A DNA stretch of 64,000 nt from Pseudomonas sp. G34 (GCF_031119625.1 NZ_JAVHZV010000004.1:1-64000); one strand, 5' to 3'; shown: positions 29,407 through 38,587, counted from the first letter of the stretch. A program made the numbers and translations. The notes: a model not told the origin generated them from the sequence alone.

Positions 29407-30068
29407 GGCCGCTGCTCCACCAGGTAACCGACCCCGCGTACGGTGCGAATCAGCTCGCTGCACAGCTTGCGGCGCAGGTTATGGATCAGTACTTCCAGGG
29501 TGTTGCCCGGGCCGCTTTCCTGCCAGCCATACAGCGCATTGGCCAAGCGCTCGCGGGTCACCACCACCCCGGGGCGAATCAGCAACTGGTGCAGCAGCTG
29601 ATACTCCATGGGCGTCATCGGCACGCTGCGGCCCTGGTAGCGCACCTCCTGGGTGGAGGGATCGAGGGTCACCCCAGCGAATTCCAGTACCGGCTGGGCG
29701 CGGCCCTGGCTGCGCCGCAACAGGGCGCGGATGCGCGCCTTGAGCTCTTCGGGGTCGAAGGGTTTGACCAGGTAATCATCGGCGCCGGCATCCAGCCCCT
29801 GGATCCGATCATCCATGCCGTCGCGGGCGGTAAGCACCAGCACCGGCACGGCGTTCTCGCTGCGTGCACGCAGCTGGCGCAGCAGGGTCATGCCATCCAG
29901 GCGCGGCAGGCCGAGGTCGAGCAGCACCAGGTCGAACTGTTCGCTGCGCAGCGCATGGGCGGCCTCGACGCCATCCTCCAGCCAGTCCAGCGTATAGCCC
30001 TCGCCACGCAGGGCCACGCGAATGCCCCGCGCCAGGGCACGATCATCTTCAACCAGCAGGACACGCAC
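29403..30068 (-). CDS. OmpR-family response regulator (QseB/PmrA/BqsR-like)
   Basis: A 221-residue regulator beginning MRVLLVEDDRALARGIRVAL, with phospho-acceptor Asp51 in LVLLDLGLPRLDG, the LTARD switch segment and Lys in YLVKPFD. The C-terminal winged helix ends RRKLCSELIRTVRGVGYLVE. I chose the GTG with GAGGTG 7 bases upstream; a GTG three codons earlier (to 30077) is an alternative. It is divergent from the PepSY operon. A PmrA/BqsR-like direct repeat lies between, a likely binding site. Confidence 0.93.
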   Translation of the reverse strand: MRVLLVEDDRALARGIRVALRGEGYTLDWLEDGVEAAHALRSEQFDLVLLDLGLPRLDGMTLLRQLRARSENAVPVLVLTARDGMDDRIQGLDAGADDYLVKPFDPEELKARIRALLRRSQGRAQPVLEFAGVTLDPSTQEVRYQGRSVPMTPMEYQLLHQLLIRPGVVVTRERLANALYGWQESGPGNTLEVLIHNLRRKLCSELIRTVRGVGYLVEQRP

Positions 30069-30155
30069 GGCACGCACCTCGTCATCGATAAAACGGCGCC
30101 ATGATGCGCTTCGCGCGGCGCATTTGGCAGGGGTAGATGTTACCGAGCTTTGCCC

Positions 30156-30172
30156 ATTAAGGCTTTCCTAAG
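30156..30172 (+). promoter_or_regulatory. PmrA/BqsR-like box
   Basis: The direct repeat ATTAAG-GCTTT-CCTAAG has 11-bp periodicity and lies about 50 bp upstream of the PepSY gene, in the gap shared with the divergent regulator. It matches the half-site TTAAG of PmrA and BqsR type regulators with one mismatch in the second half. Confidence 0.6.
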
Positions 30173-30219
30173 CTTCGCGTCGCAAGGTGCTACTCACCCC
30201 CATCACAAGGAGTCTCACC

Positions 30220-30486
30220 ATGCGTTACGTCGCGCTTTTCGCCCTGCTGCTGGGCAGCCCGCTGGCCATGGCCAGCACCGAATGCACCACCGCCGACCGC
30301 TCCACCTGGCAGGACCCGCAGCAGTTTCAGGAAAAGCTGAAAGAGCAGGGTTACCAGATCAGCAAGTTCAAGGTCACGGAAGGCAACTGCTACGAGATCT
30401 ACGGCTTCGACAAGGACAAGCGCAAGGTCGAGATCTATCACGACCCGGTTAGCGGCAAGGCCATCAAGACCGAGATCGAAGACTGA
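30220..30486 (+). CDS. PepSY-domain periplasmic protein
   Basis: An 88-residue protein with signal peptide ALFALLLGSPLAMA-S. The mature part is a single PepSY-type domain (FQEKLKEQGYQISKFKV then CYEIYGFDKDKRKVEIYHDP). PepSY genes next to two-component systems are common in pseudomonads and are usually targets or modulators of that system. AAGGAG precedes the ATG. The stop overlaps the start of the cytochrome gene by one base. Two cysteines (CTTADRSTW and NCYEIYG) could form a disulfide. Confidence 0.88.
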   Translation: MRYVALFALLLGSPLAMASTECTTADRSTWQDPQQFQEKLKEQGYQISKFKVTEGNCYEIYGFDKDKRKVEIYHDPVSGKAIKTEIED

Positions 30487-31025
30487 TGCACGCGGCGACG
30501 ATACGACTCTGGGATCCCCTGATCCGGCTGTTCCATGTGTCGGTGGCCGGGGTCTTCGTCGCCAACTATTTCTTTACCGAGCAAGGTGACGACTGGCACA
30601 CCTGGCTCGGCTACTACGCCTGCGCCTGGCTGGCGGTACGCCTGGTGTGGGGCTTCGTCGGTCCACGCAGCGCGCGCTGGACGGACTTCTGGCCGACCCG
30701 CACACGCTTGCGCGAACACCTGGCTCTGGTTCTCAAGCGCGAACCGCACCGCCGCCTCGGCCACTCGCCGATTGGCGCCCTGGTGATGCTGCTGATGATG
30801 AGCGCCATCGCCACCCTTGGCATCAGCGGCTTTCTGATGCAGGAGGTCGATGCCCTGTGGGGCGCCGACTGGCCGCTCAGCCTGCATGCCTGGGCGGCCA
30901 ACAGCCTGGCGACGCTGGTGGTCATCCACCTGGCCGCAGCCGTGATCGAAAGCCTGCACCTGCGCGAAAACCTGCCGCTGTCGATGATCACCGGCAAACG
31001 CCGCGCCCCGTCCGACCATCGCTGA
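30486..31025 (+). CDS. cytochrome b561-family membrane protein
   Basis: A 179-residue four-helix membrane protein of the cytochrome b561 / Ni-Fe hydrogenase b-subunit type. Likely heme-ligand histidines lie in IRLFHVSVAGVFVANYFF, GDDWHTWLGYY and LATLVVIHLAAAV. It would move electrons within the inner membrane, possibly to periplasmic partners such as the PepSY protein. It is cotranscribed with that gene (1-base overlap), and the sulfatase-like gene follows 10 bp downstream. Confidence 0.9.
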   Translation: MHAATIRLWDPLIRLFHVSVAGVFVANYFFTEQGDDWHTWLGYYACAWLAVRLVWGFVGPRSARWTDFWPTRTRLREHLALVLKREPHRRLGHSPIGALVMLLMMSAIATLGISGFLMQEVDALWGADWPLSLHAWAANSLATLVVIHLAAAVIESLHLRENLPLSMITGKRRAPSDHR

Positions 31026-31035
31026 GACTCGACCC

Positions 31036-32706
31036 ATGCTGACCCTGCTTGCGCCTCGCCGTGCCAGCGCTCCGCGCGCCTGGCTGTCGCTGCTTGCCCT
31101 GGCCACCCTGAGCTGCGCCCTGCTGCTCGCCGATGATTTTCTGCAGCAACTGTTCACGCCGAACAACCACGCCGAGCTGGAGGCGGGTTACGTGGTCGTG
31201 CTGTGGCTGTTCAGCCTGGGGCTGTGGCTGTGCAACCTGCGCTGGCTGAGCATGGGCATCCTGACGCTGTTCGCGGTGATGCAACTGCTGCAGCTGGCCA
31301 ACATCAGCTTCTTTGGCGAACCGCTGACCGCCATCGACATCCAGTCGCTGCTCAATGACCCCGGCGAAGTACGCGAGACCGCCGCGCACAGCCTGGCCCA
31401 GCATTGGCCGGTGCTGCTCTGCGTGGGCACTCCCTACGGCCTGCTGCTCGCCCTGCACTGGCGCCTGCCCGGCCGGGTCAACCTGCCGCAGAGCCGCTGG
31501 GCACTGCTGCTGATCGCCGTGGTGCTGCTCTCCAAACCCTATCGCGCCACCTACCGCAACCTCGACTCGTTCGCCGCCAGCCCGAGCCGCAGCGCCCTGC
31601 ACAACAACCTCAACGTGTTTTCCGCCTGGGCGGTGCACCTGGCGTTCAAGCCGGAAATCGAACTGCCGCCCAGCACCTTCGCCCCCTATGCACTGAGCCC
31701 GAGCCTGAGCGAAGCCAAGCATGTCTGGCTGGTGGTCGCCGATTCGCTGCGCAGTGATCGCCTTGGCGTGTTCGGCTACGACCGGGACACCACGCCGAAA
31801 CTGGCCGCCTACCTGCGCGAGCATCCCAGCGCCTTCGTGCGCCCCGGCATCGCCGCCGGGGTGGCCACCGATGTCAGCCTGCCGTACCTGATCAACCCGA
31901 TTCGCGAGCCCGGCAAGGATGCACTGCTGCGCACCGGCGACATCAACCTGTTCCGCTTCGCCAAGCAGGCGGGCTTTCGCACCCACTGGATCTCCTCCCA
32001 GGAATCCAAGCTGCTGGCCAACCTCGGCAGCCGTTACCTGGACGTGTCGATCACCCGCGAAGACCACCCGGTGCGCTTCCTCAAACAGCAGGATCGTGCC
32101 CTGCTCGACGTGCTCGACGCGCAGCGCTGGGCCGAGCGCAACTTCGTGGTGCTCAACCTGCGCACCGCGCACCTGCCCTACGCGCAGAACTACCGCCACG
32201 AAAAGACCCCGGCGCCCTGGGTGGATCAGGGCCCGGATGGCCAGAGCAACGCCTATGACAACTCGGTGCACTACCTGGACGGCCTGCTGGCCGAGGTGAT
32301 CGCCGACTTCGACCGCCTGGAGGGCGAGCGCTACCTGATCATCACCGGCGACCACGGCCAGCGCCTGGGTGAAGGCGGCCACTGGGGCCACAACGACCTG
32401 GTACCGGAAGTCAGCGACGTGCCGGTGATCGTCATCGGCCGTGAGGCCAAGGCCGAGACCATGGCCAGCCTGGCAGCCGAGCGCTGGATCAGCCACTACG
32501 AGGCCGGCAAGTGGCTGGCCGCGCGCCTTGGCACGCGCATCCACAACCCCAACCTGCGCGCCAACGAACACTTCGTGCACGGCAAGCTGCTGTTCACCGA
32601 CAACTTCATCCAGCGCGTCTGCGAAACCCCCACTGGCCTGGTTCACCAGCCGCCACAGCTGTTGAGCATGCTGCTCAAGGATCCCGAGGCGCGCTGCGAC
32701 GGTTGA
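31036..32706 (+). CDS. alkaline phosphatase-superfamily membrane transferase (sulfatase / EptA-like)
   Basis: A 556-residue protein with about five N-terminal membrane helices (residues 15-175) and a periplasmic sulfatase-fold domain. Metal and active-site positions can be seen: Asp236 in VVADSLRSDRLGVFGYDR, a candidate nucleophile Thr278 in GVATDVSLPYL, and TGDHGQ at 437-442 with HWGHND beyond. Spacing resembles phosphoethanolamine or glycerophospho transferases, though the usual GET motif is ADS. Placement in a PmrA-like operon suggests envelope (LPS or glycan) decoration. Substrate is inferred, not shown. Confidence 0.82.
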   Translation: MLTLLAPRRASAPRAWLSLLALATLSCALLLADDFLQQLFTPNNHAELEAGYVVVLWLFSLGLWLCNLRWLSMGILTLFAVMQLLQLANISFFGEPLTAIDIQSLLNDPGEVRETAAHSLAQHWPVLLCVGTPYGLLLALHWRLPGRVNLPQSRWALLLIAVVLLSKPYRATYRNLDSFAASPSRSALHNNLNVFSAWAVHLAFKPEIELPPSTFAPYALSPSLSEAKHVWLVVADSLRSDRLGVFGYDRDTTPKLAAYLREHPSAFVRPGIAAGVATDVSLPYLINPIREPGKDALLRTGDINLFRFAKQAGFRTHWISSQESKLLANLGSRYLDVSITREDHPVRFLKQQDRALLDVLDAQRWAERNFVVLNLRTAHLPYAQNYRHEKTPAPWVDQGPDGQSNAYDNSVHYLDGLLAEVIADFDRLEGERYLIITGDHGQRLGEGGHWGHNDLVPEVSDVPVIVIGREAKAETMASLAAERWISHYEAGKWLAARLGTRIHNPNLRANEHFVHGKLLFTDNFIQRVCETPTGLVHQPPQLLSMLLKDPEARCDG

Positions 32707-32731
32707 ACCAGGCCGCGGGCGGCAAGGCGCC

Positions 32732-33967
32732 TCAGCCCACCCGGTGGGTTACGGCCGGTTCGTCTGCGGCGCGCTCGCGGAAGGTCAGCAGGAAGGCCAG
32801 CAACACGGCGACCGAGAACACCGCGGGGAACAGCCAGATGCTGCGCCAGTCGTGCAGCCCCTCGACGGCATAATGATCGGACACCGCGCCGGCGACCCAG
32901 AAGCCGATCAGCATGCCGACGCCATAGGTGGCCAGGGTGATCAGGCCCTGTGCCGAACTCTTGATGCTCTCGCCAGCCTTGCCATCGGTGTAGATCTGCC
33001 CGGAAACGAAGAAGAAGTCGTAGCACACGCCGTGCAGCACGATGCCCATCACCAGGAACGCCACCAGCTCGCCGCCGTTGCCGTAGGCGAACAGCAGGTA
33101 GCGCAGCGCCCAGGCCGCCATGCCCACCAGCAGCGTCGCCTTGATCCCGAAGCGCTTGATGAACAGCGGCAACAGCAGCATGAACAACACTTCGGAAACC
33201 TGGCCGAGGGTCATCATGCCGGTGGGGTTGGCGACGCCGATTTCGGTCAGGAACAGGTTGGCGTTCTGGTAGTAGAAGGCCAGCGGGATGCAGATCAGGA
33301 TCGAAGCCAGAAAGAAGGTCGCGAAGCCGCGATCCTTGAGCATCTGCAGGGCATCCAGGCCGAGCAGGCGCTTGAGGCCGGTCTGCTGGCCAGGCACCGG
33401 TGGGGTGGCCGGCAGGCTGAAGCTGTACAGGCCGAGCAGCAGCGAAGCGCCGGCGCAGAGCAGGAAGGTGTTGCGCAGCGCGCCCTCGGCGATGGCCTGC
33501 TGGGCGTCCCAGGCGAACACGAAGCTGATCACCAGGCCGGAGACGATCCAGCCCAGGGTGCCCCACACCCGCACCCTGGAAAACTGCGCCGCCGGGTCGC
33601 GCAACTGGCGAAACGCCACGGCGTTGACCAGCCCGAGCGTGGGCATGTACACCACCATGTAGCCGAGTACCAGCGGGTAGAAGGTGGCGAAGTCCTCGGC
33701 GCGGTAGAGCTGGTAGAGCAGCACGGCGCCGCCCAGGTGCAGCACCGCCAGCAAACGCTCGGCGTTGACCAGGCGATCGGCGATCAGCCCGACCACGAAG
33801 GGCGCCAGAATCGCCCCCCATGACTGGGTCGCGTAAGCCATGCCGATCTGCCCGCCGCTGGCGCCCAGGGTGCGCCCGAGAAAGGTGCCCAGGGTGACGA
33901 ACCAGCCGCCCCAGATGAAGAACTGCAGAAACATCATCACGCCCAGCCTGACAGTCAAAGTGCTCAT
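32732..33967 (-). CDS. nucleoside:H+ symporter-type MFS transporter
   Basis: A 411-residue, twelve-helix transporter of the NHS/NupG-like MFS subfamily. It begins MSTLTVRLGVMMFLQFFIWGGWFVTLGTFL, the family's typical N-terminus. The motif FSRVRVWGTLGWIVSGL in the fourth or fifth helix and YDFFFVSGQIYTD near helix 10 are also diagnostic. The ATG is preceded by AAGGATAAGACC; a GTG eight codons earlier is less likely. It is the last gene of the LacI-controlled minus-strand cluster, so its substrate is more likely a glycoside or sugar than a nucleoside. It converges on the sulfatase-like gene. Confidence 0.88.
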   Translation of the reverse strand: MSTLTVRLGVMMFLQFFIWGGWFVTLGTFLGRTLGASGGQIGMAYATQSWGAILAPFVVGLIADRLVNAERLLAVLHLGGAVLLYQLYRAEDFATFYPLVLGYMVVYMPTLGLVNAVAFRQLRDPAAQFSRVRVWGTLGWIVSGLVISFVFAWDAQQAIAEGALRNTFLLCAGASLLLGLYSFSLPATPPVPGQQTGLKRLLGLDALQMLKDRGFATFFLASILICIPLAFYYQNANLFLTEIGVANPTGMMTLGQVSEVLFMLLLPLFIKRFGIKATLLVGMAAWALRYLLFAYGNGGELVAFLVMGIVLHGVCYDFFFVSGQIYTDGKAGESIKSSAQGLITLATYGVGMLIGFWVAGAVSDHYAVEGLHDWRSIWLFPAVFSVAVLLAFLLTFRERAADEPAVTHRVG

Positions 33968-34009
33968 GGTCTTATCCTTGTTGTTGTTCACGAGACGGCG
34001 TTAAACGAT

Positions 34010-35077
34010 CTACTTCAAGCCAAGCAGCCCCCGATTGCGCGAGTTGCTGCTGGCGACCCCGGCGAAATCGTCGAAGGCGCGCTCGGCGCGGGTGATCAGT
34101 TGGCGCTCGATGAAACCGGCGCCTTCGGCCGCACCCTGGGCCGAGTCCTTGAGGCAGCACTCCCACTCCAGCACCGCCCAACCCTGGTAGCCGTACTGGG
34201 TGAGCTTGCTGAAGATCGCCTTGAAGTCGATCTGCCCATCGCCCAGGGAACGGAAACGCCCTGGGCGATCGACCCAGGCCTGATAGCCGCCATACACCCC
34301 GGAGCGGGCATCGGGTCGGAACTCGGCGTCCTTGACGTGAAACATGCGGATGCGCGGGTGGTAACGGTCGATGAAGCCCAGGTAGTCCATCTGCTGCAGC
34401 AGCATGTGGCTGGGGTCGTAGAGAATGTTGGCGCGCGGGTGATCGCCAACGGCAGCCAGAAAGCGCTCGAAGGTGACGCCGTCGTGCAGGTCTTCGCTGG
34501 GGTGCAGCTCGTAGCAGAGGTCGACACCCGCCTCGTCGAAGGCCTCGAGGATCGGCAGCCAGCGCCGCGCCAGCTCGGCGAAGCCCTCCTCCACCAGCCC
34601 CGCCGGGCGCTGCGGCCAGGGGTACAGATAGGGCCACAGCAGCGCGCCGGAAAAGCTCGCGTGGGCGGCCAGGCCCAGGCGCTGGCTGGCCTGGGCGGCG
34701 AGCTTCAGCTGGTCGACGGCCCACTCGGTGCGCGCCTGCGGGCGGCCTCTCAGCTGCGCCGGGGCGAAGTCGTCGAACAGCTTGTCGAAGGCCGGGTGCA
34801 CGGCTACCAGCTGGCCTTGCAGGTGAGTGGACAGTTCGCTGATCTGCACCCCGGCCTCGGCGCAGATGCCCTTGAGCTCGTCGCAGTAGGTCTGGCTCTC
34901 GGCGGCGCGCTGCAGGTCGATGCACTGCGGCCCCAGGGTCGGCAGCTGGATGCCCTTGTAGCCGAGCGAAGCCGCCCAGCGCGCCTGGTTGGCCAGGGTG
35001 TCGAACGGCGCCTCGGCCGCCAGGAACTGGGCGAGGAAAATGCCGGGGCCGCGGATGCCCCCTGTATTGGCGGTCAT
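34010..35077 (-). CDS. TIM-barrel sugar isomerase/epimerase-family enzyme
   Basis: A 355-residue xylose-isomerase-like (AP endonuclease 2 fold) protein. Candidate metal ligands are in DLCYELHPSED, ANILYDPSHMLLQ, IRMFHVKDAEF and WAVLEWECCLKD, the usual Glu/Asp/His/Glu order of the family. These enzymes isomerise or epimerise sugars; relatives next to Gfo/Idh oxidoreductases split 3-keto-glycosides. GGAG precedes the ATG, which overlaps the upstream oxidoreductase stop by 4 bases. Confidence 0.88.
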   Translation of the reverse strand: MTANTGGIRGPGIFLAQFLAAEAPFDTLANQARWAASLGYKGIQLPTLGPQCIDLQRAAESQTYCDELKGICAEAGVQISELSTHLQGQLVAVHPAFDKLFDDFAPAQLRGRPQARTEWAVDQLKLAAQASQRLGLAAHASFSGALLWPYLYPWPQRPAGLVEEGFAELARRWLPILEAFDEAGVDLCYELHPSEDLHDGVTFERFLAAVGDHPRANILYDPSHMLLQQMDYLGFIDRYHPRIRMFHVKDAEFRPDARSGVYGGYQAWVDRPGRFRSLGDGQIDFKAIFSKLTQYGYQGWAVLEWECCLKDSAQGAAEGAGFIERQLITRAERAFDDFAGVASSNSRNRGLLGLK

Positions 35078-36240
35078 GCGTACACTCCAGTGGACGACGC
35101 CAGCGGTGTCCATTTCGCCTCGCTGGCGTGGCTGGCCAGCACCGTTTCGATAAAGGCCATGCCCCGCGCAGCGGTCTCGATGCCGGGCAAGGCGGCAGCG
35201 GCGCTGGGGCACCCGCCAATCGCCCGAGCGAAGTCGGCGTACAGATTGGCCATGGCTTCCAGATACCCCTCGGGGTGGCCCGCCGGAAGGCGAATGCGCT
35301 GCAGCGCCTCATCGCACAACCAGGGGTGGTTGGCCCCGGCACGCAGCACGCGCATGGGCTGATCGAGGGGGCGATGAATCAGGCTGTTGGGTTGCTCCTG
35401 GCGCCACTCCAGGCCACCCTTGTCGCCGTAGAGGCGGATCTTCAGGGCGTTCTCCTCGCCGGCGCACACCTGGCTGGCGAGCAGCACGCCGCTGGCCCCC
35501 TGCTCGGTGGTAAACAGCATGGCGCAGTCGTCATCCAGCGCCCGGCCAGGCACATGGGTGGCGAGGTGCGCACAGAGGCGGGCGATGCGCTGGCCACTGA
35601 CGAACTCGACCAGGCTGAAGGCATGGGTGCCGATATCGCCGACGCAGCCGCCCTGCCCGGCCAGCTGCGGATCACCGCGCCAGAGCGCCTGCCTGTTGCC
35701 CTGGCCAGCCAGATCGTCGCTGAGCCAACCCTGGGGGTATTCGACGTGGAGTTTGCGCAACCGACCGATTTCCCCGGCCTGCACCATGTGCCGCGCCTGC
35801 CAGACCAGCGGGTAGCCCTGGTAGGTGTGGGCCAGGCCATACAGGGCCTCGCCCTGCACCAGCAGATGGGCCAGGTCGGCGGTTTCGGCGCTGCTCAGCG
35901 CCGCCGGCTTTTCGCAGAACACATGGATGCCCGCGCGAATGGCGGCGGCAGTGATGGGTGCATGCAGATGGTTGGGGGTGACGATGGCCAGCAGGTTGAT
36001 TCGCTCGCCAGGCTCGAGCCGTGCTTCACCGTCGAGCAGCGCCTGCCAGCTGGCGTATACACGTTCGGTGGGCAAGCCGCACTCCCGGCCCGTTGCGGCA
36101 TTGGCGGCCGGGTCGCGACTGAACGCACCCGCCACCAGGTCGATCCCGCCTGCCAACGCTGCCGCCTGGCGGTGCACCTTGCCGATGAAGGCGCCAGCGC
36201 CGCCGCCGACCATGCCCAGCCTGACCCGAGAAGCTGCCAT
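35074..36240 (-). CDS. Gfo/Idh/MocA-family oxidoreductase
   Basis: A 388-residue NAD(P)-dependent sugar oxidoreductase. The Rossmann loop is LGMVGGGAGAFIGKVHRQA, the EKP motif that marks the family is present as FCEKPAALS, and the catalytic block GGCVGDIGTHAFSLVEFV holds the usual Asp/His pair. It is the first gene of the minus-strand cluster. Its upstream gap carries a perfect LacI-type operator and is shared with the divergent lacI-family gene. Expected reaction: oxidation of a sugar or glycoside hydroxyl. GGAG precedes the ATG. Confidence 0.9.
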   Translation of the reverse strand: MAASRVRLGMVGGGAGAFIGKVHRQAAALAGGIDLVAGAFSRDPAANAATGRECGLPTERVYASWQALLDGEARLEPGERINLLAIVTPNHLHAPITAAAIRAGIHVFCEKPAALSSAETADLAHLLVQGEALYGLAHTYQGYPLVWQARHMVQAGEIGRLRKLHVEYPQGWLSDDLAGQGNRQALWRGDPQLAGQGGCVGDIGTHAFSLVEFVSGQRIARLCAHLATHVPGRALDDDCAMLFTTEQGASGVLLASQVCAGEENALKIRLYGDKGGLEWRQEQPNSLIHRPLDQPMRVLRAGANHPWLCDEALQRIRLPAGHPEGYLEAMANLYADFARAIGGCPSAAAALPGIETAARGMAFIETVLASHASEAKWTPLASSTGVYA

Positions 36241-36272
36241 CACTACACTCCGATTTCGCTGTTTTTTATTGA

Positions 36273-36288
36273 ATGTAACCGGTTACAT
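36273..36288. promoter_or_regulatory. LacI-family operator
   Basis: The perfect 16-bp palindrome ATGTAACCGGTTACAT has a central CG, the form bound by LacI/GalR regulators. It lies 33 bp before the oxidoreductase start and 113 bp before the divergent regulator start, so it can serve both. Confidence 0.85.
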
Positions 36289-36400
36289 ATCAGGATATAT
36301 AGCCACCTCAACGATGCAGGTCAAGCGCACCATGACCGCCGGCTATGGGATAAGCTAGCCGCCAGACAGGGCGCAGAGCCGGCCAGCAAACAGAGGGCGC

Positions 36401-37387
36401 ATGACCAATATCCGCAAGGTGGCCGCACTGGCCGGCGTATCCGTCGCCACGGTTTCGCGCACGTTGAAGAACCCGCAGCAGGTGTCGCCGGACACCCGCG
36501 AGAAGGTGCTGGAAGCGGTCGACAAGGCGGGCTACACGCCCAACCTGATGGCCATCCAGTTTCGCTCCCAGCGCACCCATAACCTGGTGGTGCTGGTGCC
36601 CGATATCGCCAATACCTTCTTCGCCCGGGTGATTCGCGGTATCCAGGAGGCGGCCAGCGCGGTCGGCTACCGGGTGCTGTTGTGCAACACCCTGGGCAAC
36701 CCCGAAACCGAGCGGCAGTTCGCCGGGCTGGTGGATGCCCGCCAGGCCGATGGCGTCATCCAGCTGCGCGCCTTCGACCCGTTCGCGCGCCAGGATCACC
36801 CGCCACTGGTGAACATCTGCGAAATCGTCGACGACGCGCCCTGGCCGACGGTCAGCCTCGACAACCGGGGGGCGGCACGGGCCATGACCGAGCACCTGCT
36901 GGCCCTGGGGCATCGGCGCATCGGGCTGATCAAGGGCCCGGCGGACAGCCCGCTGACCCGCGAGCGCTTCGCCGGCTACCGGCACGCCCTCGAGGCGGCA
37001 GGCATGGCGGTCGACCCTGCCCTGCTGCAATACGGCAACTACGACTGCTCGTCAGGCCATGCCGCGGCGGCGCGTCTGCTGCAAAGCGAAGCGCGGCCGA
37101 CGGCGATCTTCTGCGAGAACGACGAGATGGCCATGGGCGCCATCCAGTGCATCCGCCAGGCCGGATTGCGGATTCCCGAGGACATCGCGGTGGCCGGCTT
37201 CGACGACATTTCCTTCGCCGCCTTCTGCAACCCACCGCTGACCACCATCGCCCAGCCGGCCGAAGCCTTCGGCCAGCACGCGGTGGCCCTGTTGCTGGCG
37301 CAGCTGGATGGCCAGGCCATCGGCGAGCGGCACCAGGTGCTGCCGTTCCAGCTGGTGGTGCGCGCGAGTACCGCCGCCTCGAACTGA
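36401..37387 (+). CDS. LacI-family transcriptional regulator
   Basis: A 328-residue repressor. The helix-turn-helix is at the N-terminus (IRKVAALAGVSVATVSRTL) with hinge NLMAIQFRSQRT, followed by a periplasmic-binding-protein-like effector domain (VLVPDIANTFFARVI to FDDISFAAFCNPPLTTI). It is divergent from the oxidoreductase-isomerase-transporter cluster and very probably represses it until the sugar inducer binds. It ends 2 bases from the convergent phosphoesterase gene. Confidence 0.95.
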   Translation: MTNIRKVAALAGVSVATVSRTLKNPQQVSPDTREKVLEAVDKAGYTPNLMAIQFRSQRTHNLVVLVPDIANTFFARVIRGIQEAASAVGYRVLLCNTLGNPETERQFAGLVDARQADGVIQLRAFDPFARQDHPPLVNICEIVDDAPWPTVSLDNRGAARAMTEHLLALGHRRIGLIKGPADSPLTRERFAGYRHALEAAGMAVDPALLQYGNYDCSSGHAAAARLLQSEARPTAIFCENDEMAMGAIQCIRQAGLRIPEDIAVAGFDDISFAAFCNPPLTTIAQPAEAFGQHAVALLLAQLDGQAIGERHQVLPFQLVVRASTAASN

Positions 37388-37389
37388 TC

Positions 37390-38502
37390 CTAGCCCTTGG
37401 CCGAGCGCAGGGTGATGCGGGTGATCTCCGAAGGCTTGCCCAGGCGTAGTGGAAAGCCGTTCCATAAACCGGTGCCGTTGCTTACGTACAGGCGCATGTC
37501 GCCCACCGCGTATTCGCCGGACACATAACCCTCGTTGAAGGCCTGGGTGACCCAGTGCATGCCCAGCACCTGGCCGCCATGGGTATGCCCGGACAGCTGC
37601 AGGTCAACACCGGCCAATGCGTTGCCCGCGGCGGCCAGGGGGCGGTGGCTGAGCAGGATCACCGCAGCGTCTTTCGGTACGCCGGCCAGGGCAGCCTCGA
37701 TATCCGGCAGCGGCTGGCCGAAGCGCGCAGCAGCGGGATCGGTGATGCCGGCCAGCACCAGGCTGGCACCACGCTCTCTGATGGTCACATGGCTGTTGAG
37801 CAGCATCGGCAGGCCCAGCTGCGCGAAGTGCTCCAGCCAGTGCTGATACTCGGCGTAGTACTCATGGTTGCCGGCAATCGCATACACACCCAGCCGCGCG
37901 CGCAGCTCGCGCAAGGGCTCCACATCGGCTGTTCGCGCAGCCACCGTGCCATCGACCAGGTCACCGGTGATCACCAGCAGATCCGGCTGCAGGGCGTTGG
38001 TCCTGGCCACCACCGCCTCCAGCCACGGGCGCTGCAGCAGGCGGCTGGCGTGCAGGTCGGTGAGCTGCACCAGTTGCAGGCCGTCCAGTTCAACGGGCAG
38101 CTGCGCCAGGGTGATTTCCACCTCGCGCACATCGGGCACCCGCACCGCCTGCCAGACGCCCAGGGCCGACAGCAGGATCGCGCCAACACCGACACCCGCA
38201 CGCAACCGCGGGGCGCCAAGGACTGTTCGCAAGCGAGGCAGCAGCGCGGCGATATCCAGCACCAGCAGCACCATGGCGCTGATGATCAACGCGCCGAATG
38301 CACAGCCCAGCACCATCAGCAGGGTGCCGGGAATTTCCGGCGAGGCCATGCTGCCGAAGTAATAGCGGGTCAACAGATGGTGCTCGGCAACCGCCAGGAT
38401 CAACATGCCGAGCAGCGCCTTGATCGCCCGCGGCCAGGGCTGCAGCCACACCATTCGCCAGAACACATACAGGGCCAGGACGCCCGTGATCAGATGAAAC
38501 AC
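37390..38502 (-). CDS. membrane-anchored metallophosphoesterase
   Basis: A 370-residue protein with four hydrophobic segments in the first 135 residues and a calcineurin-like phosphoesterase domain after. Metal motifs are QLTDLHASR, ITGDLVDG, AGNHEYY, LLSHRPLAA and LSGHTHGGQV, all in the expected order. This matches the YaeI/YkuE type, thought to act on lipid-linked or UDP-linked phosphoesters. I chose a GTG start giving MFHLITGVLALYVFW; the frame is open for 20 codons upstream without a clear ribosome site. Confidence 0.9.
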   Translation of the reverse strand: MFHLITGVLALYVFWRMVWLQPWPRAIKALLGMLILAVAEHHLLTRYYFGSMASPEIPGTLLMVLGCAFGALIISAMVLLVLDIAALLPRLRTVLGAPRLRAGVGVGAILLSALGVWQAVRVPDVREVEITLAQLPVELDGLQLVQLTDLHASRLLQRPWLEAVVARTNALQPDLLVITGDLVDGTVAARTADVEPLRELRARLGVYAIAGNHEYYAEYQHWLEHFAQLGLPMLLNSHVTIRERGASLVLAGITDPAAARFGQPLPDIEAALAGVPKDAAVILLSHRPLAAAGNALAGVDLQLSGHTHGGQVLGMHWVTQAFNEGYVSGEYAVGDMRLYVSNGTGLWNGFPLRLGKPSEITRITLRSAKG

Positions 38503-38587
38503 CGTTATCTCGCTCTTCAGGATGGATCGGCCGCCGCCCTCTGTGACACCGCGGCCATCCACGGGTGCACTTCACATTTTCCCCAGG

